20,569 nt of DNA, from the NCBI GenBank assembly GCA_023441125.1, contig JAEZQV010000386.1:1-20569 (forward strand), written 5' to 3'. The first letter of the stretch is position 1; the number at the start of each line of letters is the position of its first letter. Made by a program: the position numbers and the translations under genes. Positions 1 to 7,794 of this stretch are shown in pieces. Source of the DNA: Bacillota bacterium (GTDB lineage: Bacteria > Bacillota_C > Negativicutes > Sporomusales > Sporomusaceae). The notes below the pieces were generated by a model that did not search any database, had not been told where the DNA came from, and saw nothing but the letters and a program-made list of their open reading frames with translations.

Positions 1-302
1 AAGCTGCACTCTATGTATCGCCTACTTCTGCCAGTGACACGAAGACGGTATTAAAATTTGTAACAGGTCAAAGCAGCACAACGATTAAGAGTTCGAATTT
101 ATTATCGGTCAAACTGGTTGCCCAACAGGGAAATTATGCTGCGGCTGTCGCAACCTTGCAACAAGAGCAAAATTCACTCAATTTGATAATCAAACCAGTT
201 GGTTTGGAGAAAATCGACGGTGAGTGGTATATTGTTGATTATGACCAGGCATTGCGCGAGGCCAAATACAAAGTTCTGGCGCAATTACTAACCCGTATCT
301 AG
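1..302 (+). CDS. 3' end of an unrecognised gene (partial)
   Basis: An open frame enters from the left edge (first whole codon at 3) and ends at TAG 300-302, giving about 99 residues. I do not recognise the family. The end contains a DGEWYIVDYDQA stretch, the 'model-of-a-beta-strand' ending often seen in small secreted or lipoprotein domains of NTF2-like shape, but that is only a resemblance. The N-terminus, and so any signal peptide, lies outside the window. A strong hairpin follows directly, so this is the last gene of its transcript and is not part of the com operon. Confidence 0.6.
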   Translation, partial: AALYVSPTSASDTKTVLKFVTGQSSTTIKSSNLLSVKLVAQQGNYAAAVATLQQEQNSLNLIIKPVGLEKIDGEWYIVDYDQALREAKYKVLAQLLTRI

Positions 303-311
303 ATTCGTTAC

Positions 312-340
312 AGCGGGAGCACTTAGTGTGCTCCCGCTTT
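312..340 (+). terminator. Hairpin terminator after the partial gene
   Basis: Perfect 11-bp stem (312-322 pairs with 328-338), G+C rich, with loop TTAGT, starting 9 bases after the stop codon. The T tract after it is short (TTT then ATC), so termination may be incomplete or helped by other factors. Confidence 0.7.
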
Positions 341-360
341 ATCATGTCCAATACCTAGTG

Positions 361-395
361 GAAAAAGAAAAGAGTACCGGTTTAGCCGGTACTTT
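361..395 (-). terminator. Intrinsic terminator of the HutP-family gene
   Basis: Eight-base-pair stem AGTACCGG/CCGGTACT (373-380 with 386-393) and loop TTTAG, extendable by G-U and A-U pairs. Read on the minus strand it is followed by a pyrimidine run (361-372 reversed, mostly T), which is the normal form of an intrinsic terminator. It lies 16 bases past the stop codon at 409-411. Confidence 0.75.
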
Positions 396-408
396 ACGTT
401 TGCTAACG

Positions 409-834
409 CTAGCCGTTTAGCGGCAGGGAGCGGTGGGCCAGCCCTACAGCCACTTCGTTAAGATTTAATACACCCACGCCAAAATATACGGCCACACAAA
501 GGTGTTCGCCATACCGGGCAATACCGATTTTTCCGCCGACATTAAGACCTACCGCCTTGGCTGAAATTTGTTCCAGTGCATTGCGAACCGCACCGGCAAC
601 CGCGCCTTCGCCTACGTGATTGCCGGGCACCAGATTTTGGCGCTGTGCGGCTACAACCGCTCTTTCAATTATTTTTTTGACGGAAGGAATATATTCGCCG
701 CCAAAATCTACCGCCACCGATTGAATGGACCGTCTGGCAAGCAATTGCCGGGTTTCCTGCTCATCCTGCCGTGTTTCGCTGATCGCCATTCTCAGAGCCG
801 CACGCCCAACATCGATACTGGTTAATTCTGTCAT
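409..834 (-). CDS. HutP-family RNA-binding regulator
   Basis: A 141-residue protein. I start it at the ATG at 832-834 (MTELTS), which has an AGGAG ribosome site just upstream; a longer frame from 894 would run through the promoter. The sequence fits the HutP family: GGEYIPSVKKIIERAVVAA, then NHVGEGAVAGA, then GLNVGGKIGIARYG, then LNEVAVGLAHR. In Bacillus subtilis, HutP is a histidine- and magnesium-dependent RNA-binding antiterminator of the histidine-use operon. Recalled alignment places two of the three metal-binding histidines here (H73 and H134), while the middle one appears to be glycine. No hut gene is nearby, so the target is unknown and a role in histidine use should not be assumed. 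The gene stands alone between its own promoter and terminator. Confidence 0.75.
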   Translation of the reverse strand: MTELTSIDVGRAALRMAISETRQDEQETRQLLARRSIQSVAVDFGGEYIPSVKKIIERAVVAAQRQNLVPGNHVGEGAVAGAVRNALEQISAKAVGLNVGGKIGIARYGEHLCVAVYFGVGVLNLNEVAVGLAHRSLPLNG

Positions 835-865
835 GGTAAATCTCCTGTTTATCTTATTCAATTTT

Positions 866-894
866 ATGCTAATCAATAGGACAAATAATGTCAA
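866..894 (-). promoter_or_regulatory. Sigma-A-type promoter for the HutP-family gene
   Basis: On the minus strand, TTGACA (889-894) is followed after exactly 17 bases by TAGCAT (866-871). The -35 is perfect and the -10 keeps the key T-A---T positions. It sits about 30 bases before the chosen start codon, which supports the start at 834. Confidence 0.6.
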
Positions 895-996
895 TGGGGA
901 TATATGTAAAATTAGTTACCAAAATATTGAAAAATATGCAGGAAGATGCTGCCAAATGTTGAAATAATATGCAAAAAGTGCAAGAGGTGCATGCTT

Positions 997-1602
997 ATGG
1001 GATTTTGGCAGAAAAAGCTAATCATTATTATTGGGCTGGCCTGCATCATTCTGGCCTATAGTTTATATGGTTTTATACAAAAAAATGATGACAGCAGAAG
1101 CTTAAACCCGGGCACTGTTCCTGCGCCGGCGGAAAATACCTCTGCAACCGCACAAAACGGAGCTGATAGTGAAATTGTAATCTATATCAGCGGTGGTGTA
1201 AATAAACCCGGAGTATATAAGCTTTCCCAGGGAAGTCGTGTTGTTGATGCCGTTAACCTGGCCGGCGGGTTTGCCCCCGGAGCCGATGCTGCCAGAATTA
1301 ACCTGGCGATGCTTATTAAAGATGAAATGCAAATCAATGTTCCCTACCTGGCTGCGGCAGCAGCTACCGCGGCTGCACCTGCCGGTAAAACAGGCACCGC
1401 CAATACCGCTGATCAGATAAATATCAATACGGCATCGCAGGCAGAACTGGATAAACTGCCGGGAATTGGGCCGGCGCTGGCGGAACGCATTATTGAATAT
1501 CGTACTGCCAATGGACCGTTCCGGGATATTGCCGAGCTAAAGAAGGTGCCCGGGATTGGTGAGGCTAAATATAAGCAGTTTAAAGATAAAGTTACGCTGT
1601 AA
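997..1602 (+). CDS. comEA: ComEA, DNA receptor for uptake
   Basis: A 201-residue membrane-anchored DNA-binding protein that captures double-stranded DNA outside the membrane and passes it to the ComEC channel. One membrane helix lies near residues 7-27. A low-complexity linker leads to an SLBB-type domain (about 58-120; VIYISGGVNKPGVYKL, DAVNLAGGF). A second Ala/Thr-rich linker leads to the C-terminal helix-hairpin-helix pair (about 138-201; ININTASQAEL, LPGIGPALAERII, VPGIGEAKY), the DNA-binding part. I start at ATG 997 because AAGAGGTG (982-989) lies 7 bases upstream; ATG 991 is too close and 946 has no ribosome site. It heads comEA-comEC-holA. The same fold occurs in proteins with no proven transformation role, so natural competence is not shown. 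Confidence 0.9.
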   Translation: MGFWQKKLIIIIGLACIILAYSLYGFIQKNDDSRSLNPGTVPAPAENTSATAQNGADSEIVIYISGGVNKPGVYKLSQGSRVVDAVNLAGGFAPGADAARINLAMLIKDEMQINVPYLAAAAATAAAPAGKTGTANTADQININTASQAELDKLPGIGPALAERIIEYRTANGPFRDIAELKKVPGIGEAKYKQFKDKVTL

Positions 1603-1604
1603 CT

Positions 1605-3989
1605 ATGAATTATGCTAACTGCATTATCTATGCCAGCGCGGCTTTTGCTGCCGGTATTTGGCTGGCAGGCAGCCATAACTGGCATATCCCTACGCTGGCG
1701 GTTCTGGCTGCAGTGCTGGTGTTGTCAGCTTTACGGCAGGTAAGGCGCAAGGAACAATTGCCATATCATTTTTGGCCGGTAATCGGCTTGTTTCTCATTG
1801 CCGGTATGCTGCATCACAGTCAGGGCCTGGTGCTGCCGGCCGATGATATTAGCCGTTATGCCGGCCGGACAATCACTATGGCAGGCATAGTGGACGAAGT
1901 GCCGGAAATAAAGGAAGCTCCTGAAGGCCGGCAAGTAAAATATCTGGTAAGAGTAGAGACCGTAAAGCCGGAACGGCTGACGGCGGCACCAGCGAGCGGC
2001 AAAGTCCAACTGTATATTCTTTATAAAGACAGCACGAAACCTGCTGCTTACGGCAACAGGATTGTGGTATATGGTAAAGTCCTTGAACTGCATGGCTATA
2101 ATAATCCAGGTCAAATTGATGTAACCACGGCCCTGAAACGGCAAAATATCACGGCCCGCTTAGCCGCTCAGGCCAAAGACTTGAAAATCGTTTATGCGCC
2201 TGCGACCTATTATTGGCGTGAGCAGCTGGTTAACTGGCAAGCCGGAGTTGTTCAGGCAATGCAAAAAGTAATGCCGGCAAATGATGCCGGCGTGCTGACA
2301 GCTGTGCTGTTTGGCGGCTATCAGAATATCAGCGGAAATGTTCTTGACGACTTTGCCACAACCGGATTAATTCACATATTATCGGTGTCCGGCGCCCATA
2401 TTGCGCTGGTAGCAGGATTGATGCGCTGGCTTGGCACTCGCCTGCATTTAGGAGTATGGCCAAGCACTGCACTGGCCGCAATTGCAATTACTGTGTATGC
2501 TGTCATGAGCGGCCTGACACCGCCGGTAATCCGGTCAGCAGCCATGGGGTTTATTAGTCTAGCCGCAGGGATGCTGAACCGGGAAAATTATGCGCCGGCG
2601 GCGTTGGCGGTTACTGCCTTGGCAATGCTTGTCTGGCAGCCGCTCTTAGTATACGACATTAGTTTTCAATTGTCACTGGGGGCAACAGCCGGCCTGGTAT
2701 TTTTATATCCGCAGACATTAACGGCCTTGGCGAAAATGCCCTCCTGGCTGGCCGGGCCGCTGGCGGTGACCGTAAGTGCCCAGCTTAGCGTATTGCCCTT
2801 CATTGCCTGGTACTTTAACAACTTTTCATTAATTTCGTTTCTGGCCAACATAATCGTTCTGCCAGGGGTTGAACTGCTAATTATACTAGGGCTGGCGGGC
2901 GTAATGCTCTATACGGTTATGCCGGCAATCGGCGCTCCCCTGTTTGTGATTTGCAGTCTCCTGATTGGCGGCATTACCCAGCTGACTGCGCTGCTGGCTG
3001 CAGTGCCTTATAGTTCTGTATACATACCGGCGGGAGGTCTGGGTGCAGGTGCCGTGTATTATTTTGGCCTGGCCTGGCTGTACGGCTGGCGTCCGCTGGC
3101 TTTGCCGGGACCTGGGCAGCTGCTTGGACGGTGGCCGAAATCATGTGCGCTGACAGTCGTTTTGGCTGGCGTGATCTTGCTGGCAGCCAACTGGCTGCCC
3201 AATCCCTTAACCGTCCATTTTATTGATGTCGGCCAGGGCGATTCGACCCTGGTAATCACCCCGCACGGCCGGGCTGTTTTAATCGATACCGGCGGCAGCT
3301 ACAACAGCGCTGCTTTTGATATCGGCGAACGGGTTGTCGCCCCTTACCTGAAGCACTATGGCGTGACAGTTATCGACTATCTTATTTTGACGCACGGCCA
3401 TCAGGACCATGCCGGCGGCGCCGCCGGCGTTGCTGCAAATATTAAAGTAAATAACATTATGCTGGCGCGCGAGGCATATTCCCCGCCGGTACAGGCTTTG
3501 CTGCGCAGCCGGCAGGGGGCGGCCGTGATTCCTACTTATACCGGGCAGGCATTTGCGCTTGACGGGGTCTTATTTACTATTATCCATACCGCCGGTTCGA
3601 GTGCGCAAAATGCTGAGCAGGCTGCCGGCAACGAGGTTTCGAGCGTAATCAGAGTCAGTTATGGGCACCATAGTTTTCTGATTACCGGTGATTTGGAAGC
3701 GAGCGGGGAGGCCGAGCTGTTAACTGAGGGAGTTTCTCCCAGCACGGTTTTAAAAGTCGGCCATCATGGCTCAAAAACCTCAACAACACCGCCGTTTCTG
3801 CAAGCCGTCAACCCTAGCTTTGCGGTTATTTCCGCCGGTTATAACAACCGGTTCGGGCACCCTCATCCCGAGACATTAGCCAGGCTTAACGCCACAAAAA
3901 AGGCAACGATATACCGTACTGACAAACAGGGCGCCATAGTTTTTAGATCAGACGGTACTTCAATAGTAGCTGATACTTATATTAAATGA
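1605..3989 (+). CDS. comEC: ComEC/Rec2, DNA uptake channel with nuclease-like domain
   Basis: A 794-residue polytopic membrane protein that moves single-stranded DNA into the cytoplasm. The N-terminal part has two short hydrophobic segments and a soluble (OB-like) region. The central 'competence' domain holds many membrane helices (about 210-520; includes GLIHILSVSGAHIALVAGL). The C-terminal metallo-beta-lactamase-like domain (from about 534) shows HFIDVGQGDSTL, the metal motif THGHQDHAGG (596-605), TGDLE, and VGHHGSKTST (about 717). The full three-part form is present, comparable to Bacillus ComEC (about 776 residues). ATG 1605 follows the comEA stop by only 2 bases and has no clear ribosome site, so translation is probably coupled to comEA. 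Confidence 0.93.
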   Translation: MNYANCIIYASAAFAAGIWLAGSHNWHIPTLAVLAAVLVLSALRQVRRKEQLPYHFWPVIGLFLIAGMLHHSQGLVLPADDISRYAGRTITMAGIVDEVPEIKEAPEGRQVKYLVRVETVKPERLTAAPASGKVQLYILYKDSTKPAAYGNRIVVYGKVLELHGYNNPGQIDVTTALKRQNITARLAAQAKDLKIVYAPATYYWREQLVNWQAGVVQAMQKVMPANDAGVLTAVLFGGYQNISGNVLDDFATTGLIHILSVSGAHIALVAGLMRWLGTRLHLGVWPSTALAAIAITVYAVMSGLTPPVIRSAAMGFISLAAGMLNRENYAPAALAVTALAMLVWQPLLVYDISFQLSLGATAGLVFLYPQTLTALAKMPSWLAGPLAVTVSAQLSVLPFIAWYFNNFSLISFLANIIVLPGVELLIILGLAGVMLYTVMPAIGAPLFVICSLLIGGITQLTALLAAVPYSSVYIPAGGLGAGAVYYFGLAWLYGWRPLALPGPGQLLGRWPKSCALTVVLAGVILLAANWLPNPLTVHFIDVGQGDSTLVITPHGRAVLIDTGGSYNSAAFDIGERVVAPYLKHYGVTVIDYLILTHGHQDHAGGAAGVAANIKVNNIMLAREAYSPPVQALLRSRQGAAVIPTYTGQAFALDGVLFTIIHTAGSSAQNAEQAAGNEVSSVIRVSYGHHSFLITGDLEASGEAELLTEGVSPSTVLKVGHHGSKTSTTPPFLQAVNPSFAVISAGYNNRFGHPHPETLARLNATKKATIYRTDKQGAIVFRSDGTSIVADTYIK

Positions 3990-4016
3990 TACAATATCCC
4001 TAGAAGAGGGTGAATT

Positions 4017-5057
4017 ATGGATTACAAAACAGTAATGACTGCTATCCGACAAAATAATATTGCTGCCGTCTATCTGCTCTATGGTGAGGAGACTTATTAT
4101 CTGCGGCAGCTTGAGCATGCACTTATTGACGGTATTGTTGCGCCGGAAGACCGGGATATGAATCTGATTATATTTGAGAAAGACCCGCCGCCGGAGGAAC
4201 TGATTAATACCATTGAAACGATACCGTTTTTAGGCGGTAAAAACCTGGTTATTATCCGCGGAACCATGCTGTTTAGCGCCGGGCGAAAAGGCAACACCGG
4301 CGAGGTACAGGATAAAACCGACACGGTTACGGAACGGCTGATTCAATTGTTCGCCGCCATGCCTGCGTATAGCCATGTTGTATTTGTTGCTTCGGATAAG
4401 CCGGATAAACGACGTAAATTATATAAAGTAATTGAAAAGCACGGCGCAATTTTTGAAGCCGCAGCCTTAAAGGGAAAGGAATTGCGCAACTGGCTGACAG
4501 ACCGGCTAAAAGAGTTAAAGCTAAAAATGGCTCCCGACGCCCAGGAGCACCTGCTGGCCGCGGTAAGTATGATGCCGCAGGTCTCCCTTGATTTTTTGAA
4601 TAACGAACTCGAAAAAGTCATGTTATACACGGCAGACAAGAATTCAGTTTCCCGGCACGACCTACTGCAAATTTTATCGTCTGTGCCGGAAGTGTCTATT
4701 TTTGCCATGGTGGAAGCCTTAAGCCAAAAGCAGACGCCGCAGGCGCTGGCCATGTTGCGGGAACAACTGAATGCCGGCGAACATCCGGTGAGAATACTGG
4801 CCTTGCTCGCGCGTCAGGTTAGGCAGTTATGGCAGGCCAAGGAACTGATTAACAGTGGGTGCGGCAGCAGGGAAGTGGCCGAATATTTTAGGGTGCCGGG
4901 ATTCATTGGGGAAAAATTAGTTAAGCAAAGCCGGAGTTTTAGCGGAGCTAAGCTAAAGGAGGCCCTGCTCGGCCTGGCAGCTGCCGACCGGAATTTAAAA
5001 TCGAGCCGGACAGGACCGGTGGCGCTGGAAAAGATAATAATCGAACTATGCGAATAA
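4017..5057 (+). CDS. holA: DNA polymerase III delta subunit
   Basis: A 346-residue clamp-loader delta subunit, which opens the sliding clamp so it can be placed on DNA. The N-terminal VYLLYGEETYYL (18-29) is the family's degenerate nucleotide-site region, followed by PFLGGKNLVIIRG and HVVFVASDKPDKRRKLYK. The all-alpha C-terminal collar domain includes HPVRILALLARQVRQLWQAKEL and ends with the usual LEKIIIELC. Length is normal. The start has GAGGGTG upstream. comEC-holA-rpsT is a common neighbourhood in Bacillota, with rpsT often on the opposite strand as here. The gene ends at a strong terminator, so it closes the com operon. Confidence 0.95.
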   Translation: MDYKTVMTAIRQNNIAAVYLLYGEETYYLRQLEHALIDGIVAPEDRDMNLIIFEKDPPPEELINTIETIPFLGGKNLVIIRGTMLFSAGRKGNTGEVQDKTDTVTERLIQLFAAMPAYSHVVFVASDKPDKRRKLYKVIEKHGAIFEAAALKGKELRNWLTDRLKELKLKMAPDAQEHLLAAVSMMPQVSLDFLNNELEKVMLYTADKNSVSRHDLLQILSSVPEVSIFAMVEALSQKQTPQALAMLREQLNAGEHPVRILALLARQVRQLWQAKELINSGCGSREVAEYFRVPGFIGEKLVKQSRSFSGAKLKEALLGLAAADRNLKSSRTGPVALEKIIIELCE

Positions 5058-5060
5058 GAA

Positions 5061-5111
5061 AAGCAGCTGCTTTTGGCCTCTGGCAGGCGGACCGAAAGCA
5101 GCTGTTTTTTT
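5061..5111 (+). terminator. Intrinsic terminator of comEA-comEC-holA
   Basis: A 13-bp stem (5064-5076 with 5092-5104, one G-U pair), extendable outward by A-U pairs, followed by seven T (5105-5111). It begins 4 bases after the holA stop. Confidence 0.9.
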
Positions 5112-5150
5112 AAAACGAAAACCCTGTTCACCTTAAAGTGAACAGGGTTT
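5111..5150 (-). terminator. Intrinsic terminator of rpsT
   Basis: Perfect 13-bp stem AAACCCTGTTCAC/GTGAACAGGGTTT (5119-5131 with 5138-5150) and 6-base loop, 14 bases past the rpsT stop. Read on the minus strand a T-rich tail follows (TTTTCGTTTT). It faces the holA terminator back to back. Confidence 0.85.
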
Positions 5151-5164
5151 CAAATACTAATATC

Positions 5165-5434
5165 CTAAGCTTGTTTGACAGCATTGGCTTTGAGGGCCAG
5201 ACGGGATTTTTTACGGGCAGCGGCATTTTTATGAATAACGCCCTTGGCGGCTGCTTTGTCGATAACGCTGGCAGCTTGAGTCAGGAGGTTCTTGGCCTCA
5301 TCTGCTTTACCGGCATGTGCAGCTTCCTCCACTTTACGGGTAGAAGTCTTAATCGCTGATCTTACCGAATAATTGCGGGCACGCCGTTCAGCGTCAGTTT
5401 TTACGCTACGCTCAGATGCTTTAATATTTGGCAA
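5165..5434 (-). CDS. rpsT: Ribosomal protein S20
   Basis: An 89-residue, lysine/alanine-rich helical protein of the 30S subunit that binds 16S rRNA. PNIKASERS-KTDAERRARN-SVRSAIKTSTRKVEEA and GVIHKNAAARKKSRLALKANA are the family hallmarks. I place the start at TTG (5432-5434), giving M-PNIKASERS, the usual S20 N-terminus, with AAGGAGGTG about 6 bases upstream. A GTG start three codons earlier would overlap that ribosome site and add residues not normal for S20. Single-gene unit with its own promoter and terminator. Confidence 0.95.
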   Translation of the reverse strand: MPNIKASERSVKTDAERRARNYSVRSAIKTSTRKVEEAAHAGKADEAKNLLTQAASVIDKAAAKGVIHKNAAARKKSRLALKANAVKQA

Positions 5435-5468
5435 GTAATTCACCTCCTTATGTATATATTACTGAACT

Positions 5469-5497
5469 ATTTTAGCATGACCAATAGGAAAAAGCAA
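5469..5497 (-). promoter_or_regulatory. Sigma-A-type promoter for rpsT
   Basis: On the minus strand TTGCTT (5492-5497), 17 bases, then TAAAAT (5469-5474), about 35 bases before the S20 start codon. Fair -35, good -10, ideal spacing. Confidence 0.6.
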
Positions 5498-5519
5498 GCA
5501 ATATAGTAAACTAAATTGG

Positions 5520-5549
5520 GTATAACCGCCTTTTTTTCCGGATAAGATA
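5520..5549 (+). promoter_or_regulatory. Forespore sigma (sigma-F/G-type) promoter for gpr
   Basis: GTATA (5520-5524) fits the sigma-F -35 form GYWTA. After exactly 15 bases comes GGATAAGATA (5540-5549), which matches the -10 form GGNRANAHTR at 8 of 10 positions. Spacing and position (37 bases before the start codon) are right. In Bacillus, gpr is made in the forespore under sigma-F and sigma-G, which agrees. Confidence 0.6.
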
Positions 5550-5585
5550 GGTCTGAGCCAATCTGGGAACAAAGGAGATCGATTT

Positions 5586-6557
5586 ATGGACCAAATCGTA
5601 AATAGTGTGAGAACCGACCTGGCTTTAGAAGCCAGGGAAATGTTGACCAAACAGGTGCGGGAGGACGTTCCCGGAGTCTTGGTCGAAACCAGCGAGGATG
5701 ACGATGTGCTTATCACCCGGGTAAATATAACCACGCCGGCGGCAGAAAAAATGATGGGAAAAATGCAAGGTACATATATTACCATTGAAGCGCCTGGCCT
5801 ACGCTACAAAAATACGCCGTTACAGGAAAAAATAATGAAATTTGTGGCTAATGAACTGGCTGCGATGGCTAATTTACCCCGTAATGCAACCGTCCTCGTT
5901 GTTGGTTTGGGCAACTGGAATGTTACTCCCGACGCGTTAGGCCCGCGGGCTACCCACAAGATTGTTGTTACCCGTCATCTGCAGGAAATGCTGTCGCCGG
6001 AGCTAAAAGGCGGGGTTCGCTCGGTATGTGCCATTGCCCCGGGCGTGCTGGGTATTACCGGTATGGAGACGGCGGAAATTATTAAGGGAATTGTCAGTAA
6101 TATTAAACCCAATCTGGTTATCGCCATCGATGCCTTGGCTGCCGCCTCCAGCCAAAGGGTCATAACTACCATCCAACTGGCCAATACCGGCATTCATCCC
6201 GGTTCCGGCGTAGGCAACAAACGGTTTGGTCTGACGCAGGCATCGCTGGGAGTGCCGGTTGTCGCCATTGGCGTACCAACTGTTGTCCATGCTTCCACCA
6301 TTGCCATGGACACAATCAATACCCTGCAGGAGCACGCTGCCTTTGGCCGTTATTTTAAAAGCATGGCCAATCTGTCCGACCAGGACCGGCAGACTATTGT
6401 CCGCCAGGTGCTGCCGGAAATGCTGGGGGATCTTATGGTAACACCAAAGGAAGTGGACAGACTGATTGAAGATATCGCCGCCGTTGTAGCCGGTGGTATT
6501 AATCAGGCTATGCATCCCAATATCGATTATGAGAATATTCATATGTACTTACATTAA
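5586..6557 (+). CDS. gpr: Spore germination protease GPR
   Basis: A 323-residue protease that degrades the small acid-soluble DNA-coating proteins early in spore germination. It is made as an inactive zymogen in the forespore. Motifs are clear: SVRTDLALEA at the N-terminus, VGLGNWNVTPDALGPR, APGVLGITGMET, VIAIDALAA, TGIHPGSGVGNKR, LGVPVVAIGVPTVV and MVTPKEVD. D116 and D182 match the two essential aspartates of Bacillus GPR (127 and 193), with the same 11-residue shift. Two things differ from Bacillus (about 370 residues): the segment before RTDLA, which contains the prosequence, is very short, and the region after GVPTVV lacks roughly 40 residues. Start has AAAGGAG upstream. spoIIP follows, the same order as in Bacillus. 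Confidence 0.95.
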   Translation: MDQIVNSVRTDLALEAREMLTKQVREDVPGVLVETSEDDDVLITRVNITTPAAEKMMGKMQGTYITIEAPGLRYKNTPLQEKIMKFVANELAAMANLPRNATVLVVGLGNWNVTPDALGPRATHKIVVTRHLQEMLSPELKGGVRSVCAIAPGVLGITGMETAEIIKGIVSNIKPNLVIAIDALAAASSQRVITTIQLANTGIHPGSGVGNKRFGLTQASLGVPVVAIGVPTVVHASTIAMDTINTLQEHAAFGRYFKSMANLSDQDRQTIVRQVLPEMLGDLMVTPKEVDRLIEDIAAVVAGGINQAMHPNIDYENIHMYLH

Positions 6558-6579
6558 GGCGGCTAGTCCGTTAAAAATG

Positions 6580-6610
6580 TAATATCCGTCAACCGCCAGG
6601 CATATACATT
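6580..6610 (+). promoter_or_regulatory. Possible sigma-E-type promoter for spoIIP
   Basis: TAATATC (6580-6586) matches the sigma-E -35 form KMATATT at 6 of 7 positions. After 14 bases CATATACATT (6601-6610) contains both CATA and TATACATT, close to the -10 form CATACANT. It lies in the 109-base gap between gpr and spoIIP. spoIIP is a mother-cell gene in Bacillus, which makes this plausible, but the region is AT-rich and the match imperfect. Confidence 0.4.
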
Positions 6611-6666
6611 GTATGTAAACAAAAATAGCAGAGGACAACCAATGTGGGGGTCTGGCGGAGGCGGCC

Positions 6667-7773
6667 ATGGTTACACGGAGAGAGCGCAAACAAAGTACAA
6701 AACGCAGTAAATGGTATCATTTCATACATGTTTACAGTACATCGAAGCTTTTTAGCATTGCCTTAACAGGATTCATGCTATTAGTGGCAGGCGGGTTGTT
6801 TCTGGGGATATACATCAACCTGGCAAACAGTGCCATACCGGTAAGCGGGTCGGGTTATTACAGCAAACACCTGACCGCGATGTGGCCGAAAAGTAAAGAT
6901 GTTTTGTCCTGGGGGATTCCCGGTCTTGTCAGAGCAACCAAGCCGGAAAATCCGATTATTATCACGCCTGAACTGAATTCAGAGACTCTGATGCAAAGAG
7001 CGGTGTCATTTCTTTTCGGCATTGATGTTAAAGATATACGGTCATTACTCTCGCAGGAAGTGCCGTATATGCAGATTTTCCGCAAAACGGGTACTCCCAC
7101 TGTAAGCGCAGCCACACTGCCAAACTTTCCTAAATTCGACGCCAAGAGCACGGCCAGTGCCGATAAGCCGTTAGTAGGCATCTATCATACCCATACGGCA
7201 GAATCATTTATCCCCAATTCGGGAGTCGCGCACCGGCCGGGCGGGCAGCGGGGAGATATTGTTGAAGTGGGACTGGCGTTGGCCAAACAATTGGAAAAAC
7301 ATGGGATAGCGGCTGTTCACAGTGCCAACATTCATGATTATCCAAGTTTCATGAAAGCTTACGGACCATCGGAAATAACTGCCCAAAAAATGCTGGCAGA
7401 CAATCCGTCTATTCAGATGATTTTTGATATTCACCGGGATGCCGATAAACGGGAAAATGTAACGGCAACGATCAATGGTATGCCGGTAGCCAAAATAACC
7501 ATCGTTGTAGCTACCGGCCAGCAGGATTTGCCCCAACCGCACTGGCAGCAAAATCATGCTTTCGCAAAATTGATTGATGCCAAGCTAAATGCAAAATATC
7601 CTGGTTTGTGTCGCGGGATACAACTGGTTGAATGGCGTTACAACCAGCATCTTCACCCCCGGGCGTTGCTTATTGAGGTAGGCTCGCAGGAAAGCAGCAA
7701 GGAAGAAGCTATACGCAGTATGGAAATGCTGGGTGATGTGCTGGCCGAGATACTGGCGGAAAACCGCCAGTAA
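6667..7773 (+). CDS. spoIIP: SpoIIP, sporulation peptidoglycan hydrolase
   Basis: A 368-residue membrane-anchored amidase/endopeptidase that works with SpoIID and SpoIIM to thin the septal wall so the mother cell can engulf the forespore. A basic N-terminus is followed by one membrane helix (about 32-52) and a linker region. The catalytic domain starts near 168: GIYHTHTAESF (171-181), then DIHRDAD (254-260) and LLIEVGSQESS (around 334-344), which supply the expected zinc-type histidines (H174, H256) and the acidic residues E179 and E337. Length is close to Bacillus SpoIIP (about 400). A purine-rich GGCGGAGGCGG site precedes ATG 6667. Confidence 0.95.
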   Translation: MVTRRERKQSTKRSKWYHFIHVYSTSKLFSIALTGFMLLVAGGLFLGIYINLANSAIPVSGSGYYSKHLTAMWPKSKDVLSWGIPGLVRATKPENPIIITPELNSETLMQRAVSFLFGIDVKDIRSLLSQEVPYMQIFRKTGTPTVSAATLPNFPKFDAKSTASADKPLVGIYHTHTAESFIPNSGVAHRPGGQRGDIVEVGLALAKQLEKHGIAAVHSANIHDYPSFMKAYGPSEITAQKMLADNPSIQMIFDIHRDADKRENVTATINGMPVAKITIVVATGQQDLPQPHWQQNHAFAKLIDAKLNAKYPGLCRGIQLVEWRYNQHLHPRALLIEVGSQESSKEEAIRSMEMLGDVLAEILAENRQ

Positions 7774-7794
7774 AGTCAGGAGGGTTATAATTTC

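Noticed and set aside
835..996. A forward promoter for comEA in the divergent gap
   Set aside because: The region is AT-rich with loose TTGAAA and TATG-like words, but none at proper spacing, so I list none.
6003..6542. Antisense open frame of 179 codons within gpr
   Set aside because: Shadow of a strongly coding gene; no ribosome site, no recognisable motif. The same holds for other long antisense frames, for example at 8957-9427, 12541-13026 and 17928-18368.
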